From positions 1-36,672 of IMG/VR virus record IMGVR_UViG_3300010354_000240: a stretch of 36,672 bases of DNA; one strand, 5' to 3'. The notes under the pieces were generated by a model. It searched no databases. It worked only from the letters and a program-made list of their open reading frames with translations, and was not told the DNA's origin. Source of the stretch: a virus. The translations under genes and the position numbers were made by a program. This document shows, piece after piece, positions 7,369 through 15,586 of the stretch (the first letter of the stretch is position 1; each line of letters opens with the position of its first letter).

Positions 7369-9771
7369 ATGATGGAAATTGATAGTTTTAACTTGACTCC
7401 AAAAGCAAAATTAGCCCTTAAAGATGCTAAAGAATTTGCTAACCGCAATAATCATTCTTTGATTAATAATTGCCATGTTTTATATGGGTGTTGGAAGAAT
7501 ATAAACTCTTCTTTTATTAATTTTGCTGATTTAATGGGTGTCACTCTCAATACAGAAAAGTTGAGTGAAATTATCTTAAAATTCGCTAAAAAATATACAC
7601 TTTTATTTACGGCAAGCTCTCATAATGATGTTTGGGATAATGAAATTCAAAACGCTATTAAAAAAGCTAAAGAATTTGCAGACGATCATGAGAACTTTTA
7701 TATTGGAATTGAACATCTTTTGTTTGGTGTTTTAGAGTGTAACGAAAAATTTCTTGAATTCCTGCTTAAGAATGATGTTGATTATGAACACCTTAAAGAA
7801 GTTATTCACGAATTTATTGTCGGTAAAACCTCAGAACCACCGCCAGCAGAAAAGGAAGCTACCCAAGTTAAGAAAACTAAAACCAAAGCTATTGAAGCTT
7901 ATTGCACTCTTTTAAATGACTTGGTTCAAAAAGAAGATTATCAGATAATTTCTGGTAGAGATAAAGAAATTAATAATATTACTGAGATTCTTTGTAGGAA
8001 AACCAAAAGTAATTGCTTGCTTCTTGGTGAGCCAGGAACTGGTAAAACGGCAATTGTTGAAGGTCTTGCCCAAAAAATTAATTCAAATGAATGTTCAGAA
8101 GTATTAGCCAATAAAAAAATCTACGCTCTTGATCTTAGCTTAATGATTGCTGGTACTAAATATAGAGGACAGTTTGAAGAAAGGTTTAGCAATTTTCTTG
8201 AAGAAGTTAAAGAATTAAAAGATACTATTATCTTTATTGATGAAATTCATGTGATGGTTGGCGCTGGTAGCTCCGAAGGATCAATGGATGTTGCTAATAT
8301 GTTGAAGCCAGCATTGGCTCGTGGAGATATTCGTTGCATTGGTGCTACTACGTACTCAGAATATAAAAAATTCTTTGAGAAAGATGGTGCTTTGTCTAGG
8401 CGTTTTGATATTATAAAGGTTGAAGAGCCTAACAAAACTCAAGTTTTTGAAATGGTGAAAGCATCAATTGATTCATTTGAAAACTATCATAATGTTGAAT
8501 ACTCTGATGAGCTTATTGATTTAACTATAGATCTTTGCGGCAAGTATCTGCCTAATAAAAGATTTCCAGATAAAGCTTTCGATGTGATTGACCAAACATG
8601 TTCAAAAGTAAAAATTAAAAAAATTAAAAGACCCTCAAAGGCTTTAAAAACCGAAAAAGAATTAAAAGCAATCTTAGATTCTTCAGAAGAAGATTTTTCT
8701 CAAGAAGCTCAAATTCAATGTGCGTTATTGATGGATAAATATACGGCAATTATGCAAGATTGGATGTATAGGGTAGCTAAAACAAAATTCAAGATTACTA
8801 AAGATGATGTTTATGAAGTTATTGCGAATAAAAGCAATGTTAATGTTAATACGATTAAAGAGTCTGCCAACAATACTTTTGCTTCATTCAAAGATAATCT
8901 AAAATCAAAAATCTTTGGTCAGTCAGAAAATATTGATAAAATTTATGATACTTTAGCTTGTGCCAAAGCTGGATTTAATAAATCGAATAGACCTATTGCC
9001 AATTTCTTTTTTGTTGGACCAACAAGTGTTGGTAAGACATTTGCCGCAAAACAAATTGCAAAAGAATTTTTTGGTAATGAATCTAGCATATTGCAGATCA
9101 ATATGAGTGAATATCAAGAACAGAATTCAATTTCTAAACTAATTGGAACTAGCGCTGGTTATGTTGGATTTGAAGAAGGTGGTCTGTTAACGGAGTTTGT
9201 CAGACATAATCCTAACAGCGTTATCTTATTTGATGAAGCTGAAAAATGTCATAGAAGTATCTTAGATCTATTGCTTCAAATTTTAGATGAAGGTTGTATC
9301 AATGATAATCTTAATCGAAAGATTGATTTTACCAGCTGCGTTATAATTCTAACTAGTAATATTGGGGTTAAAGAGTCTGAAACAAAATCAATGGGCTTCA
9401 TTCAGCCAGAAATCAATCATACTAATTCTTATAAAGAGTCTGTAAGAAAACAACTACGCCCAGAACTTGTTGCTAGAATTGATGAAATTATTGTTTTCAA
9501 CTCTTTGGGTAATATGGAATTTGCAAAAATAGTCAATGAACGAATTGATCAAATTAAAAATAATTTAAAATCTAAAGAAATTAAAATATCAGTTTCTAAA
9601 GACTGTATTGACTATATTGTCAGCAAGTTGAGTAGTGATTTCAATGCTAGATCTTTAAATTCAATTATTCGCTCAGAGATTGAAGTTCCAATTGCAGATT
9701 TAATTATTAAAAAATCAGATTTGAAGAAAATTTCAATAAAAGTTGTTGACAAGTTAATTAAAGTGTGCTAA
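7369..9771 (+). CDS. ClpC/ClpA-like double-ring AAA+ unfoldase
   Basis: Hsp100 unfoldase that threads proteins into a partner protease. The N-terminus (~1-140) holds two Clp-N type repeats (LTPKAKLALKDAKEFA and EIQNAIKKAKEFADDHENFYIGIEHLL). AAA1 has Walker A GEPGTGKT at 220-227 and Walker B FIDE ending D291-E292. A short M-domain-like helical insert lies near 420-470. AAA2 has Walker A GPTSVGKT at 550-557 and Walker B FDEAEK at D622-E623. Residues M675-G676-F677, in ETKSMGFIQPE, align with the ClpP-docking loop (IGL in ClpA, VGF in ClpC), which ClpB lacks. No clpP lies in the window, so it may use the host protease. It follows the polymerase by 17 bp. The ATG at 7369 is followed by a second in-frame ATG and has no ribosome-binding site. 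Confidence 0.92.
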   Translation: MMEIDSFNLTPKAKLALKDAKEFANRNNHSLINNCHVLYGCWKNINSSFINFADLMGVTLNTEKLSEIILKFAKKYTLLFTASSHNDVWDNEIQNAIKKAKEFADDHENFYIGIEHLLFGVLECNEKFLEFLLKNDVDYEHLKEVIHEFIVGKTSEPPPAEKEATQVKKTKTKAIEAYCTLLNDLVQKEDYQIISGRDKEINNITEILCRKTKSNCLLLGEPGTGKTAIVEGLAQKINSNECSEVLANKKIYALDLSLMIAGTKYRGQFEERFSNFLEEVKELKDTIIFIDEIHVMVGAGSSEGSMDVANMLKPALARGDIRCIGATTYSEYKKFFEKDGALSRRFDIIKVEEPNKTQVFEMVKASIDSFENYHNVEYSDELIDLTIDLCGKYLPNKRFPDKAFDVIDQTCSKVKIKKIKRPSKALKTEKELKAILDSSEEDFSQEAQIQCALLMDKYTAIMQDWMYRVAKTKFKITKDDVYEVIANKSNVNVNTIKESANNTFASFKDNLKSKIFGQSENIDKIYDTLACAKAGFNKSNRPIANFFFVGPTSVGKTFAAKQIAKEFFGNESSILQINMSEYQEQNSISKLIGTSAGYVGFEEGGLLTEFVRHNPNSVILFDEAEKCHRSILDLLLQILDEGCINDNLNRKIDFTSCVIILTSNIGVKESETKSMGFIQPEINHTNSYKESVRKQLRPELVARIDEIIVFNSLGNMEFAKIVNERIDQIKNNLKSKEIKISVSKDCIDYIVSKLSSDFNARSLNSIIRSEIEVPIADLIIKKSDLKKISIKVVDKLIKVC

Positions 9772-9774
9772 TAT
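9746..9774 (+). promoter_or_regulatory. Near-consensus sigma-70 promoter
   Basis: Perfect TTGACA at 9746-9751, exactly 17 nt, then TATAAT-like TAATAT at 9769-9774. It is embedded in the last codons of the Clp gene. The predicted start at about 9781 leaves only about 5 nt before the ATG at 9786. It is the best promoter in the window and points to very strong expression of the small gene that follows. Confidence 0.85.
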
Positions 9775-9785
9775 CTATTCACAAT

Positions 9786-10001
9786 ATGAATACTACTAAT
9801 CAAAACAAGATTGTTAAGGCTATGCGTAATAGCCGTGGTCGTTTCTTCGGTCTTACTACTAAGACTGGTGATAGTATCAATGCTCAGTTCGTTTCTGAGT
9901 CTCCAAGCTACGTAACTGTATACGACAGAAATCGTTATACTAATCGTAAGCTCGCTAAGACAAGCTTGGCTGGACTTTCAATGGGTACAGTTCAAGTCTA
10001 A
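9786..10001 (+). CDS. Small basic protein (71 aa), probably very highly expressed, function unknown
   Basis: Not recognised as a known family. The protein is basic and starts MNTTNQNKIVKAMRNSRGRF, followed by a stretch that alternates like a small beta-barrel (GLTTKTGDSINAQFVSESPS, then YVTVYDRN) and ends KLAKTSLAGLSMGTVQV. An SH3-like or nucleic-acid-binding fold is possible but unproven. The gene has its own near-consensus promoter and a strong terminator 19 bp after its stop, so it forms a single-gene unit. Its codons are visibly richer in G and C (aag, cgt, ttc, tac, atc, ggt) than those of neighbours, as in genes selected for high expression. An upstream in-frame GTG at 9765 lies before the predicted transcription start, so ATG 9786 is preferred. 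The message would be essentially leaderless. Confidence 0.8.
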   Translation: MNTTNQNKIVKAMRNSRGRFFGLTTKTGDSINAQFVSESPSYVTVYDRNRYTNRKLAKTSLAGLSMGTVQV

Positions 10002-10020
10002 TATAAAAATCCAACAATGG

Positions 10021-10055
10021 AAAAACCCCAGCTGAAAAGCTGGGGTTTTTCTTTT
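10021..10055. terminator. Strong bidirectional intrinsic terminator
   Basis: AAAAACCCCAGCT, a GAAA tetraloop, then AGCTGGGGTTTTT form a perfect hairpin (10021-10050) followed by a T-run. The A-run on the left makes it work on both strands. It ends the 71-residue gene on the plus strand and the converging tail-fibre operon on the minus strand. Confidence 0.95.
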
Positions 10056-10303
10056 TATAGATATGTATGACTTTTTAATTGAGCGTTAGATGCTCTATCA
10101 TATGTGCCGTCACCCCAAAATATCATAGACTTATAATTGCTTTGAGAAAAAGTTAAAGTAATTGAAACTATTGATGGCATTTCATCAAATGTCCAAAAAC
10201 CTGTTGTTGGAATTGGTGGCCAAATATATTCATCCCCCAAATATACATATTTGGCAAATTCATTGCCAATTTTAATTTCATCTGCATTATTTAAAATACT
10301 CAT
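10055..10303 (-). CDS. Small tail-fibre-associated protein with PKD-like strand
   Basis: 82 residues, last gene of the minus-strand tail-fibre operon. The C-terminus contains MIFWGDGTYDRASNAQLKSH and then Thr-Tyr, recalling the WGDGT...HTY signature of PKD/immunoglobulin-like beta-sandwich repeats of surface proteins. In such domains more strands usually follow the HTY, whereas this protein stops two residues after it, next to the terminator. It may therefore be a truncated domain or a short tip or accessory protein. The ATG at 10303 overlaps the stop of the preceding gene as ATGA. No signal peptide or membrane segment is visible. Function is inferred only from position. Confidence 0.6.
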   Translation of the reverse strand: MSILNNADEIKIGNEFAKYVYLGDEYIWPPIPTTGFWTFDEMPSIVSITLTFSQSNYKSMIFWGDGTYDRASNAQLKSHTYL

Positions 10304-10512
10304 TCTACAATAATATAAAGCGTATCTGAATTTGGCGTTAATGCATCATATTCATTTTGAGTTACTTTTTGAATAGAATTTACTCCAGCATTATTATAAA
10401 TAAAATTTTTACCGCTAACTTGAGGGACTTTTTCAAAATCTACATCTCCTAAAATATTTTTTGTATAAATACTATCAGAAATTAATTCGTATACTGTAAA
10501 TCGGTTGCTCAT
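10300..10512 (-). CDS. Small tail-fibre-operon protein
   Basis: 70 residues. The C-terminus reads KVTQNEYDALTPNSDTLYII, a phrase common at domain ends in phage tail-fibre and baseplate proteins (VTQAEYDAL...P.TLYFI). This supports a structural or connector role at the distal tail. It is translationally coupled (ATGA) to the 82-residue gene downstream and separated from the 122-residue gene by 29 bp. No catalytic motif is visible. Confidence 0.6.
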   Translation of the reverse strand: MSNRFTVYELISDSIYTKNILGDVDFEKVPQVSGKNFIYNNAGVNSIQKVTQNEYDALTPNSDTLYIIVE

Positions 10513-10541
10513 ATTTAATATAAATTAATTTATTAATAATT

Positions 10542-10910
10542 CTACTCTATATCATTACCAACATATGATTCTGGTTCAGACAATGGTTCTAAAGCTACAA
10601 CGCCATCTGCAATAGTATATACTCTTGCTGCTCCTACCTTAGCTCTTACACCTGGTGCTTGTACTGCATCAAGTAGAGAATTGATTGATGTAGCTGCATT
10701 TTCATGTATACCAAATATCTGCTCAAACTTATTTGTGTTTACTAATTCTTGTAAACATTCAAGTAGTTGATCTTCTGGCAAACCCCAAACAGCATCATAG
10801 GCAACATTAAGAGTATTAGCAGTATTTTGTAATGCTAGTGTAGCTTTAGATACTCGCTTTTCGAGATTATCTAAGTTTATTTGTAGTTGTGTTTTATCTG
10901 TTATATTCAT
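10542..10910 (-). CDS. Hypothetical tail-operon protein (122 aa)
   Basis: Not recognised. The first half is predicted helical with heptad-like spacing (LQINLDNLEKRVSKATLALQ), which could form a short coiled coil. The second half (VRAKVGAARVYTIADGVVAL) is strand-like, and the C-terminus is acidic. It lies 6 bp after the large fibre gene, so it is in the same operon. A fibre-assembly or fibre-capping role is possible from position only. Confidence 0.6.
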   Translation of the reverse strand: MNITDKTQLQINLDNLEKRVSKATLALQNTANTLNVAYDAVWGLPEDQLLECLQELVNTNKFEQIFGIHENAATSINSLLDAVQAPGVRAKVGAARVYTIADGVVALEPLSEPESYVGNDIE

Positions 10911-10916
10911 AATGCT

Positions 10917-13900
10917 TTAAAATCTTAATGAGTTCCAATTTGAAGGTGGTGTCCATGATGAACTATGAGTTACTTTTTCATGTATATAGTCAAGATATAA
11001 TTCCTGTCTTGTAGAATATGTAAAATTGCCCCAAGCAAATCCTAATTTTTTTGAAGCTCCAAGAGTATGCAAAGTGTTTACATTTGTCCATGTATTATAT
11101 GGAGCTTGTGAAAGATTTATATCACCACTACTATATAATACAACATTGTCTCTTTTAATAATAATATTAATATAATTTGTGCCACTAATGTTTTGATATT
11201 TATATGTAATATTAATCCACTTATTTAAATATGGCGCAAAATCAAACCCAGTGTCTACATAATTTACATTGCTTAATGTAGTTGTAAATGTAAACGGAGT
11301 AGCGCCTGTACTTGAGTGTGCTGCAATATATAAATTAGTATTACCAAATAAACCTGGACTGTATAATAATCCTCCTCTTAGAGCTTGATCACCACCACCA
11401 GTTCCACCCCAAGGAACTGGACCAATTTTAAAATATTGTTGAGTGCCAGAGGCTGTGTTTAACATAAATCTAAATGTTATTTCAGTACCTGAGATAAGAT
11501 CTGAGTTTAAGCAACGGGCTAAACCGAAATGTAGCGCTTGGTTACTTGCAGTTGGACCTCTAACCAACAACGCTCCATTCCATGTATATCTATCATTGCC
11601 AGTAAATCCGCCACCAGGACTAATAGTATTTCCAAATAATTGTGATGGAGCTAAAGTAGGAGTCCCAGACGCTGTTCCAAAATTTAAAAGTCCTGCTGAA
11701 ACAGCATCAAGATACTTATCAAAATCTTCAAATTGTTCTGTTGTGTGTAAAAGCGTGTCAGTCGTAACTGGATTTTTTTCTAAATATCTAACATCACCAA
11801 TTACTTTTGTAATTATACTACCATCACCACCATTAAGTGTTTGGTTGGGTATAGTGTTTTGATCACCGTATAATATAGCGTCATCTTGAATTATAACTGT
11901 ACCGTTTACTTCAAGAGCAGCTATTGGTGTAACTGTTCCAATACCAACTCTATTACTACTGCTATCGACAAATAAAACATTTGTATCTACTGCAAGATTA
12001 CCAGTTGTATTTATATCACCTTGAATATTAACATTTCCAGTTACATTAATTCCAGTGGCAAATGTTTTAACTCCACTTATTACTTGAGAACTTGTCAGGC
12101 TTACATATCTCTCATCAGCTATACCAGTTGTTAAGAATGAGCCTGTTGATGAAGTAGTAACATAATTTGATAAATCTACGCCAGTTATATAACCGCTTGG
12201 ATTATTTGCTGCATAAAAATTACCAGTTTGTGAATTAGTAATAAAGTTACCAGTTTCTGATTTTAAAACATAATCTCCTGTCACACTGTTTAGTGTAGTA
12301 ATTTGTACTTGTAAACTTCCACTTATTCCAGTCACTTGTTCATAAGCGGCAATAGTATTCAAGATGCTTAAATCACTAGCTCTAGTTCCAATACCAAATT
12401 TAAATTTATCAGAATGATCAAATCCAATAATTGCGCCAGAATCATTTATTCCAGTAAGTCCAGAACCAGTAACAAAGAAAATACCACCATCAACTGCTCC
12501 ACCAGTTAAGTTGAGCATTATATAATTACTAGCAATATTTGTATTAGTTGTATTAACTATTGTTTCAAGACCTGTAACATATAAATTATTAATGTACACC
12601 CTATCATGGAAAGTTTTATCTCCAAGGATTGTTTCTGCGCCAGTTGTATTTACATATCTAGACTCAGATTCATCTTTTGTATAGTAATTGCCAGAAAATG
12701 ATAGATCAACTCCAGTAATATAGCCAGAAGGATTAGAGTTTAGATAAAAAGAACCTGTTTGATTATTAAGGGTAGTAATTTGGGTCTGTAATTCACCACT
12801 TATTCCTGTTACATAAGTTTGAGTAGCGTATGAAGAAAGATCTATGCCTGTTATAAATCCACTTGGATTTGAATTAGAGTAAAATTGACCAGTTTCATTT
12901 TTATTAACATAATCATTTAAAACTCCAGTGCTTAAAGATTCACCTTCTAATAAAACTCCCGTTCCACTTACAGTTGGGCGGGTAGTAAAATTTTTCACAC
13001 CACTAATAGTTTGTGGTCCAGATGTTAATACGAATGCGGCAGAAGAACCAACGTCTGGTATAGTATATGTGCGATTTGCATTAATTGACGGAACATGAAT
13101 AAATATTGAATTACCACCATCACCAGTTTTTAATGCAATTTGGTTTAAATCTAACCTTATAATTGGACCACTATCAAAAGTTTTTTGGCCACTAATTATT
13201 TGATTTCCAGTTATAAAAACAGCATTTCCAGTAATATAACCAGAAGGATTTGTTCTTGGATAAAATTGACCCGTCTCTGAAATTAAAACAACGCCAGTTG
13301 TACTTACTGTTGGACGAACATTAAAATTCTTGGTCCCACTTATAGTTTGATTCCCAGTTGTGAAAACAACATTGGTTAAATTACTACCAAATTGACCTGT
13401 TTCTGAAGTTAAAATGACACCAGTCCCATTGACTGTCGGACGAGTAGTAAAATTTTTAGTTCCATTTATTGTTTGATCTGCAATTGTATAAACAACATTA
13501 CTTAATCCAGTGATATAACCAGAAGGGTTACTTCTTGGATAAAATTGACCCGTCTCTGAAACTAAAACAACACCAATTGTGCTTACTGTTGGACGAACAT
13601 TAAAATTTTTAGTTCCACTTATTGTTTGGTTTCCAGTTGTGAAAACAACATTAGTTAAATTAACTCCCGTTATAAATCCAGAAGGATTTGAACTAGCATA
13701 AAATTGACCAGTTTGACTATTAGTAATAAACTCGCCAGTTTGATTATTAGTAACGAAATTGCCAGTTTGACTATTAGTAATAAAATTACCAGTTTCAGTT
13801 GGTCTGACAACATTACCAGTTATTAAATTTAAATATTCGCTAGAAGTAAGGTGATAAAATTGATTTTCAGATCCGCCTTGTAAACCAACTAATAAATTAT

Positions 13901-14171
13901 GATCAATTTGATCATTACCACCATTAATATGAGTGGCCGCATGTGGAACTAAATCTCCAGCACTTATATCAAAACTATTTTCATCAGTTCCAATATTAAC
14001 TATTGTTGAAGTTGATGAAACCTCAGATCCAATAAAATCACCATCATTAATTCCAATGTCAATATTTGTTGAAGTTGGAGAAACTATTGACTCAATAGAA
14101 GTACCATTATTAACCCCAATATCAATATTTGTCGAAGTTGATGTTGTTACAGATATACTTGTATCACTCAT
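10917..14171 (-). CDS. Long repetitive tail fibre / receptor-binding protein (1084 aa)
   Basis: Fibre protein presumed to bind the host surface. After an N-terminus with repeated NIDIG motifs, most of the protein is built from Thr/Gly/Asn-rich repeats such as TGNFITNSQ, SNPSGYITGV, QTISGTKNF and RPTVS.TGV, in units of about 10 and about 50 residues. This is typical of trimeric beta-helical fibre shafts. A stretch reading NRVGIGTVTPIAALEVNGT, common before the C-terminal domains of fibres, lies at about residue 740. The last ~240 residues form a separate globular region rich in aromatic beta strands (for example YFKIGPVPWGG, NKWINITYKYQN), probably a lectin-like jelly roll. I see no peptidase S74 chaperone motif. 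The stop lies 6 bp before the next gene and the start is ATGA-coupled to the upstream gene. Confidence 0.85.
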   Translation of the reverse strand: MSDTSISVTTSTSTNIDIGVNNGTSIESIVSPTSTNIDIGINDGDFIGSEVSSTSTIVNIGTDENSFDISAGDLVPHAATHINGGNDQIDHNLLVGLQGGSENQFYHLTSSEYLNLITGNVVRPTETGNFITNSQTGNFVTNNQTGEFITNSQTGQFYASSNPSGFITGVNLTNVVFTTGNQTISGTKNFNVRPTVSTIGVVLVSETGQFYPRSNPSGYITGLSNVVYTIADQTINGTKNFTTRPTVNGTGVILTSETGQFGSNLTNVVFTTGNQTISGTKNFNVRPTVSTTGVVLISETGQFYPRTNPSGYITGNAVFITGNQIISGQKTFDSGPIIRLDLNQIALKTGDGGNSIFIHVPSINANRTYTIPDVGSSAAFVLTSGPQTISGVKNFTTRPTVSGTGVLLEGESLSTGVLNDYVNKNETGQFYSNSNPSGFITGIDLSSYATQTYVTGISGELQTQITTLNNQTGSFYLNSNPSGYITGVDLSFSGNYYTKDESESRYVNTTGAETILGDKTFHDRVYINNLYVTGLETIVNTTNTNIASNYIMLNLTGGAVDGGIFFVTGSGLTGINDSGAIIGFDHSDKFKFGIGTRASDLSILNTIAAYEQVTGISGSLQVQITTLNSVTGDYVLKSETGNFITNSQTGNFYAANNPSGYITGVDLSNYVTTSSTGSFLTTGIADERYVSLTSSQVISGVKTFATGINVTGNVNIQGDINTTGNLAVDTNVLFVDSSSNRVGIGTVTPIAALEVNGTVIIQDDAILYGDQNTIPNQTLNGGDGSIITKVIGDVRYLEKNPVTTDTLLHTTEQFEDFDKYLDAVSAGLLNFGTASGTPTLAPSQLFGNTISPGGGFTGNDRYTWNGALLVRGPTASNQALHFGLARCLNSDLISGTEITFRFMLNTASGTQQYFKIGPVPWGGTGGGDQALRGGLLYSPGLFGNTNLYIAAHSSTGATPFTFTTTLSNVNYVDTGFDFAPYLNKWINITYKYQNISGTNYINIIIKRDNVVLYSSGDINLSQAPYNTWTNVNTLHTLGASKKLGFAWGNFTYSTRQELYLDYIHEKVTHSSSWTPPSNWNSLRF
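13231..13659 (-). repeat. Near-identical DNA repeat within the fibre gene (2 full copies, 279-bp offset)
   Basis: Bases 13231-13380 and 13510-13659 match almost base for base, including the segments GACCCGTCTCTGAAA and TTACTGTTGGACGAACATT. A diverged third unit lies between them (about 13382-13480). The offset is 93 codons, so the reading frame is kept and recombination here would lengthen or shorten the fibre in phase. Confidence 0.85.
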
Positions 14172-14500
14172 TTTGTAGAGTTTTTAATTATATAAACTGG
14201 ACCTTCCAATAATTTATCTGGACACTGCCCAGATTTATCTGCATATAAATCCCAATAAGATGGAGCTAAATCAAGATTTTGTGTTTGAGTTCCATTTAAA
14301 CTAATTTTTGCAATACCACCAGTTATATTTACAATTTCTGTATTAAAAACAGCTTGAAGTGCATCATCAAAATTTCTACGTATTTGCCCTGTAAGGGTAA
14401 CTCCACTTAAATTATATATTCCGCCATTTTGTCTAATGGTAAGGGTTAAGTCGTAACAAGCCCTTTGTTCAATAGTTATCCCAGTATATGCAGCACTCAT
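14168..14500 (-). CDS. Beta-rich tail/baseplate accessory protein (110 aa)
   Basis: Matches a common small phage structural type found beside fibre genes, with the order CYDLTLTIRQNGGIYNLSGV, TLTGQIRR, GGIAKISLNG, a strand ending SYWDLYADK and a closing LLEGPVYII. This resembles the N-terminal beta-domain that links fibres to the tail in many phages (BppU-like arrangement). I make that link from pattern only. ATG at 14500 is preferred to the TTG one codon upstream. The stop shares ATGA with the fibre start, which supports co-assembly with that fibre. Confidence 0.65.
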   Translation of the reverse strand: MSAAYTGITIEQRACYDLTLTIRQNGGIYNLSGVTLTGQIRRNFDDALQAVFNTEIVNITGGIAKISLNGTQTQNLDLAPSYWDLYADKSGQCPDKLLEGPVYIIKNSTK

Positions 14501-14509
14501 CAAAGATTA

Positions 14510-14917
14510 TTACACCCAATCCACCTCTTCTGGAAGATATTTACACGTGAGTTCTTCTCCTATTTTTATATTTCTTACAGCAAAATAGGTATCAGTATTT
14601 AAATCATGATATAAATTAGGCTCTTCTGAGTGATTTACATAGTAAGATGGATTAATTTTATTAATTGGGCAATCTATCCAAAAACCATGATCGTTATGAT
14701 TGCACATTTGTTTGATATAACCAATAATCTCCTCATCTATATTATCTACCTCAAGCCATTGGATAAATTGGTTTGTATTTGTTGCAAATACAATGTCTTC
14801 TTTTTCAATATTTGTAATCGCAAAAACCCCTACGCCAGCCCCATTAATTTTACTTGGAGCTAGTTTTACAATGGTTTTATCAAAGAGTTCCTGTAATATT
14901 TGTTTTTTGAGGTTCAT
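14510..14917 (-). CDS. SET-domain protein (putative protein-lysine methyltransferase)
   Basis: A minimal SET domain fills the whole 135-residue protein. Visible signatures are the N-terminal GAGVGVFAITNIEKEDIVF, the S-adenosylmethionine-binding NHSEEPN at 95-101, and GEELTCKY at 120-127 whose Y127 sits where SET enzymes keep the catalytic tyrosine. FAVRNIKIG precedes it, as in SET families. There is no pre-SET or cysteine-rich post-SET region, so the size resembles the compact vSET of chlorella viruses. It lies among tail-fibre genes (9 bp before the 110-residue gene, overlapping the upstream gene by 38 bp), which is unusual and suggests a virion or host protein substrate. The substrate is unknown. 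Confidence 0.82.
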   Translation of the reverse strand: MNLKKQILQELFDKTIVKLAPSKINGAGVGVFAITNIEKEDIVFATNTNQFIQWLEVDNIDEEIIGYIKQMCNHNDHGFWIDCPINKINPSYYVNHSEEPNLYHDLNTDTYFAVRNIKIGEELTCKYLPEEVDWV

Positions 14918-15533
14918 TGGTAAATTCTGTCATATAACTATAATCTGTATATTGTACTCTTTTATTTTCAACACTATATACAGTTAAATCTATTTTATAT
15001 CCTGGATTTTTATCAATTGAAGTGTCAACCCAAGCGTCATCATGCCATATAATTCTATTATTTGGGTAAGCATAAAAGTTGCCATTATCCATTTTAAATA
15101 GATGAGCGCATTTATGTTCTGGGGTTTCTGAGAAATTTGTATCAAGTATAGCTTTATTTTCCCAACCCCAATCTAAAGTAAACATATATTCACCCCATTC
15201 CTTTTGGCCCTTTGGATTGATGAGTTTAGCCTTTAATCCTTTCAACCTTGTTCTAACCTGAACATCAACATATGGGCTGAAACAATCCCAATACATTGCG
15301 TGTTCAAGTGGTACTGGATCACATTCTTTCCAGCAGAATGCTGTAATTGGGCGGCGAGTCCAATTTACGCCATTTGTTAAAAAAGCTTCAAAAAGTGGTA
15401 CTCTTTTTTCAATTGAGGCTACTGAATGAACATCGCAAGGAGTATATTCACCATGCCCCTTTTCATGATTAAAAAGATACTCGTTTCTTATTAAACAAGT
15501 AATAGTAGGAATATTGTGATTAAGATAGGACAC
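14880..15533 (-). CDS. Hypothetical protein, first gene of the tail-fibre operon (217 aa)
   Basis: Not recognised. A soluble protein rich in Trp, Tyr, His and Cys with no membrane segment. Notable stretches are NHEKGHGEYTPCDVHSVASI, GVNWTRRPITAFCWKECD, MYWDCFSPYVDVQVRTRLKG and FTLDWGWENKA. The even spread of aromatic residues and likely strands would fit a structural or glycan-active protein, but nothing decides this. The frame is open to a TTG at 15557. GTG at 15533 is preferred because it starts the recognisable protein (SYLNHNIPTITC) without overlapping the plus-strand promoter at 15541-15569. It is divergent from the 159-residue gene and overlaps the SET gene by 38 bp. Confidence 0.6.
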   Translation of the reverse strand: MSYLNHNIPTITCLIRNEYLFNHEKGHGEYTPCDVHSVASIEKRVPLFEAFLTNGVNWTRRPITAFCWKECDPVPLEHAMYWDCFSPYVDVQVRTRLKGLKAKLINPKGQKEWGEYMFTLDWGWENKAILDTNFSETPEHKCAHLFKMDNGNFYAYPNNRIIWHDDAWVDTSIDKNPGYKIDLTVYSVENKRVQYTDYSYMTEFTNEPQKTNITGTL

Positions 15534-15540
15534 TATTAAT

Positions 15541-15569
15541 TTTACACAAAAAAACAATAGAAATCTAAT
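15541..15569 (+). promoter_or_regulatory. Sigma-70 promoter for the plus-strand middle module
   Basis: TTTACA at 15541-15546, 17 nt, then TCTAAT at 15564-15569 (5 of 6 matches in each hexamer). The start would be about 15576, giving an 11-17 nt leader before ATG 15587 or 15593. It lies in the divergent gap between the minus-strand fibre operon and the plus-strand genes. Confidence 0.6.
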
Positions 15570-15586
15570 TTTTAGTTATTAGTATC

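Noticed and set aside
11443-11862. Plus-strand frame of 139 codons inside the tail-fibre gene
   Set aside because: It is the shadow of the repetitive fibre gene in another frame; no independent start context or protein pattern.
10917-14171. Peptidase S74 self-cleaving fibre chaperone
   Set aside because: The phrase that often precedes such a domain is there, but the C-terminus is a beta-sandwich without the S74 catalytic Ser-Lys pattern.
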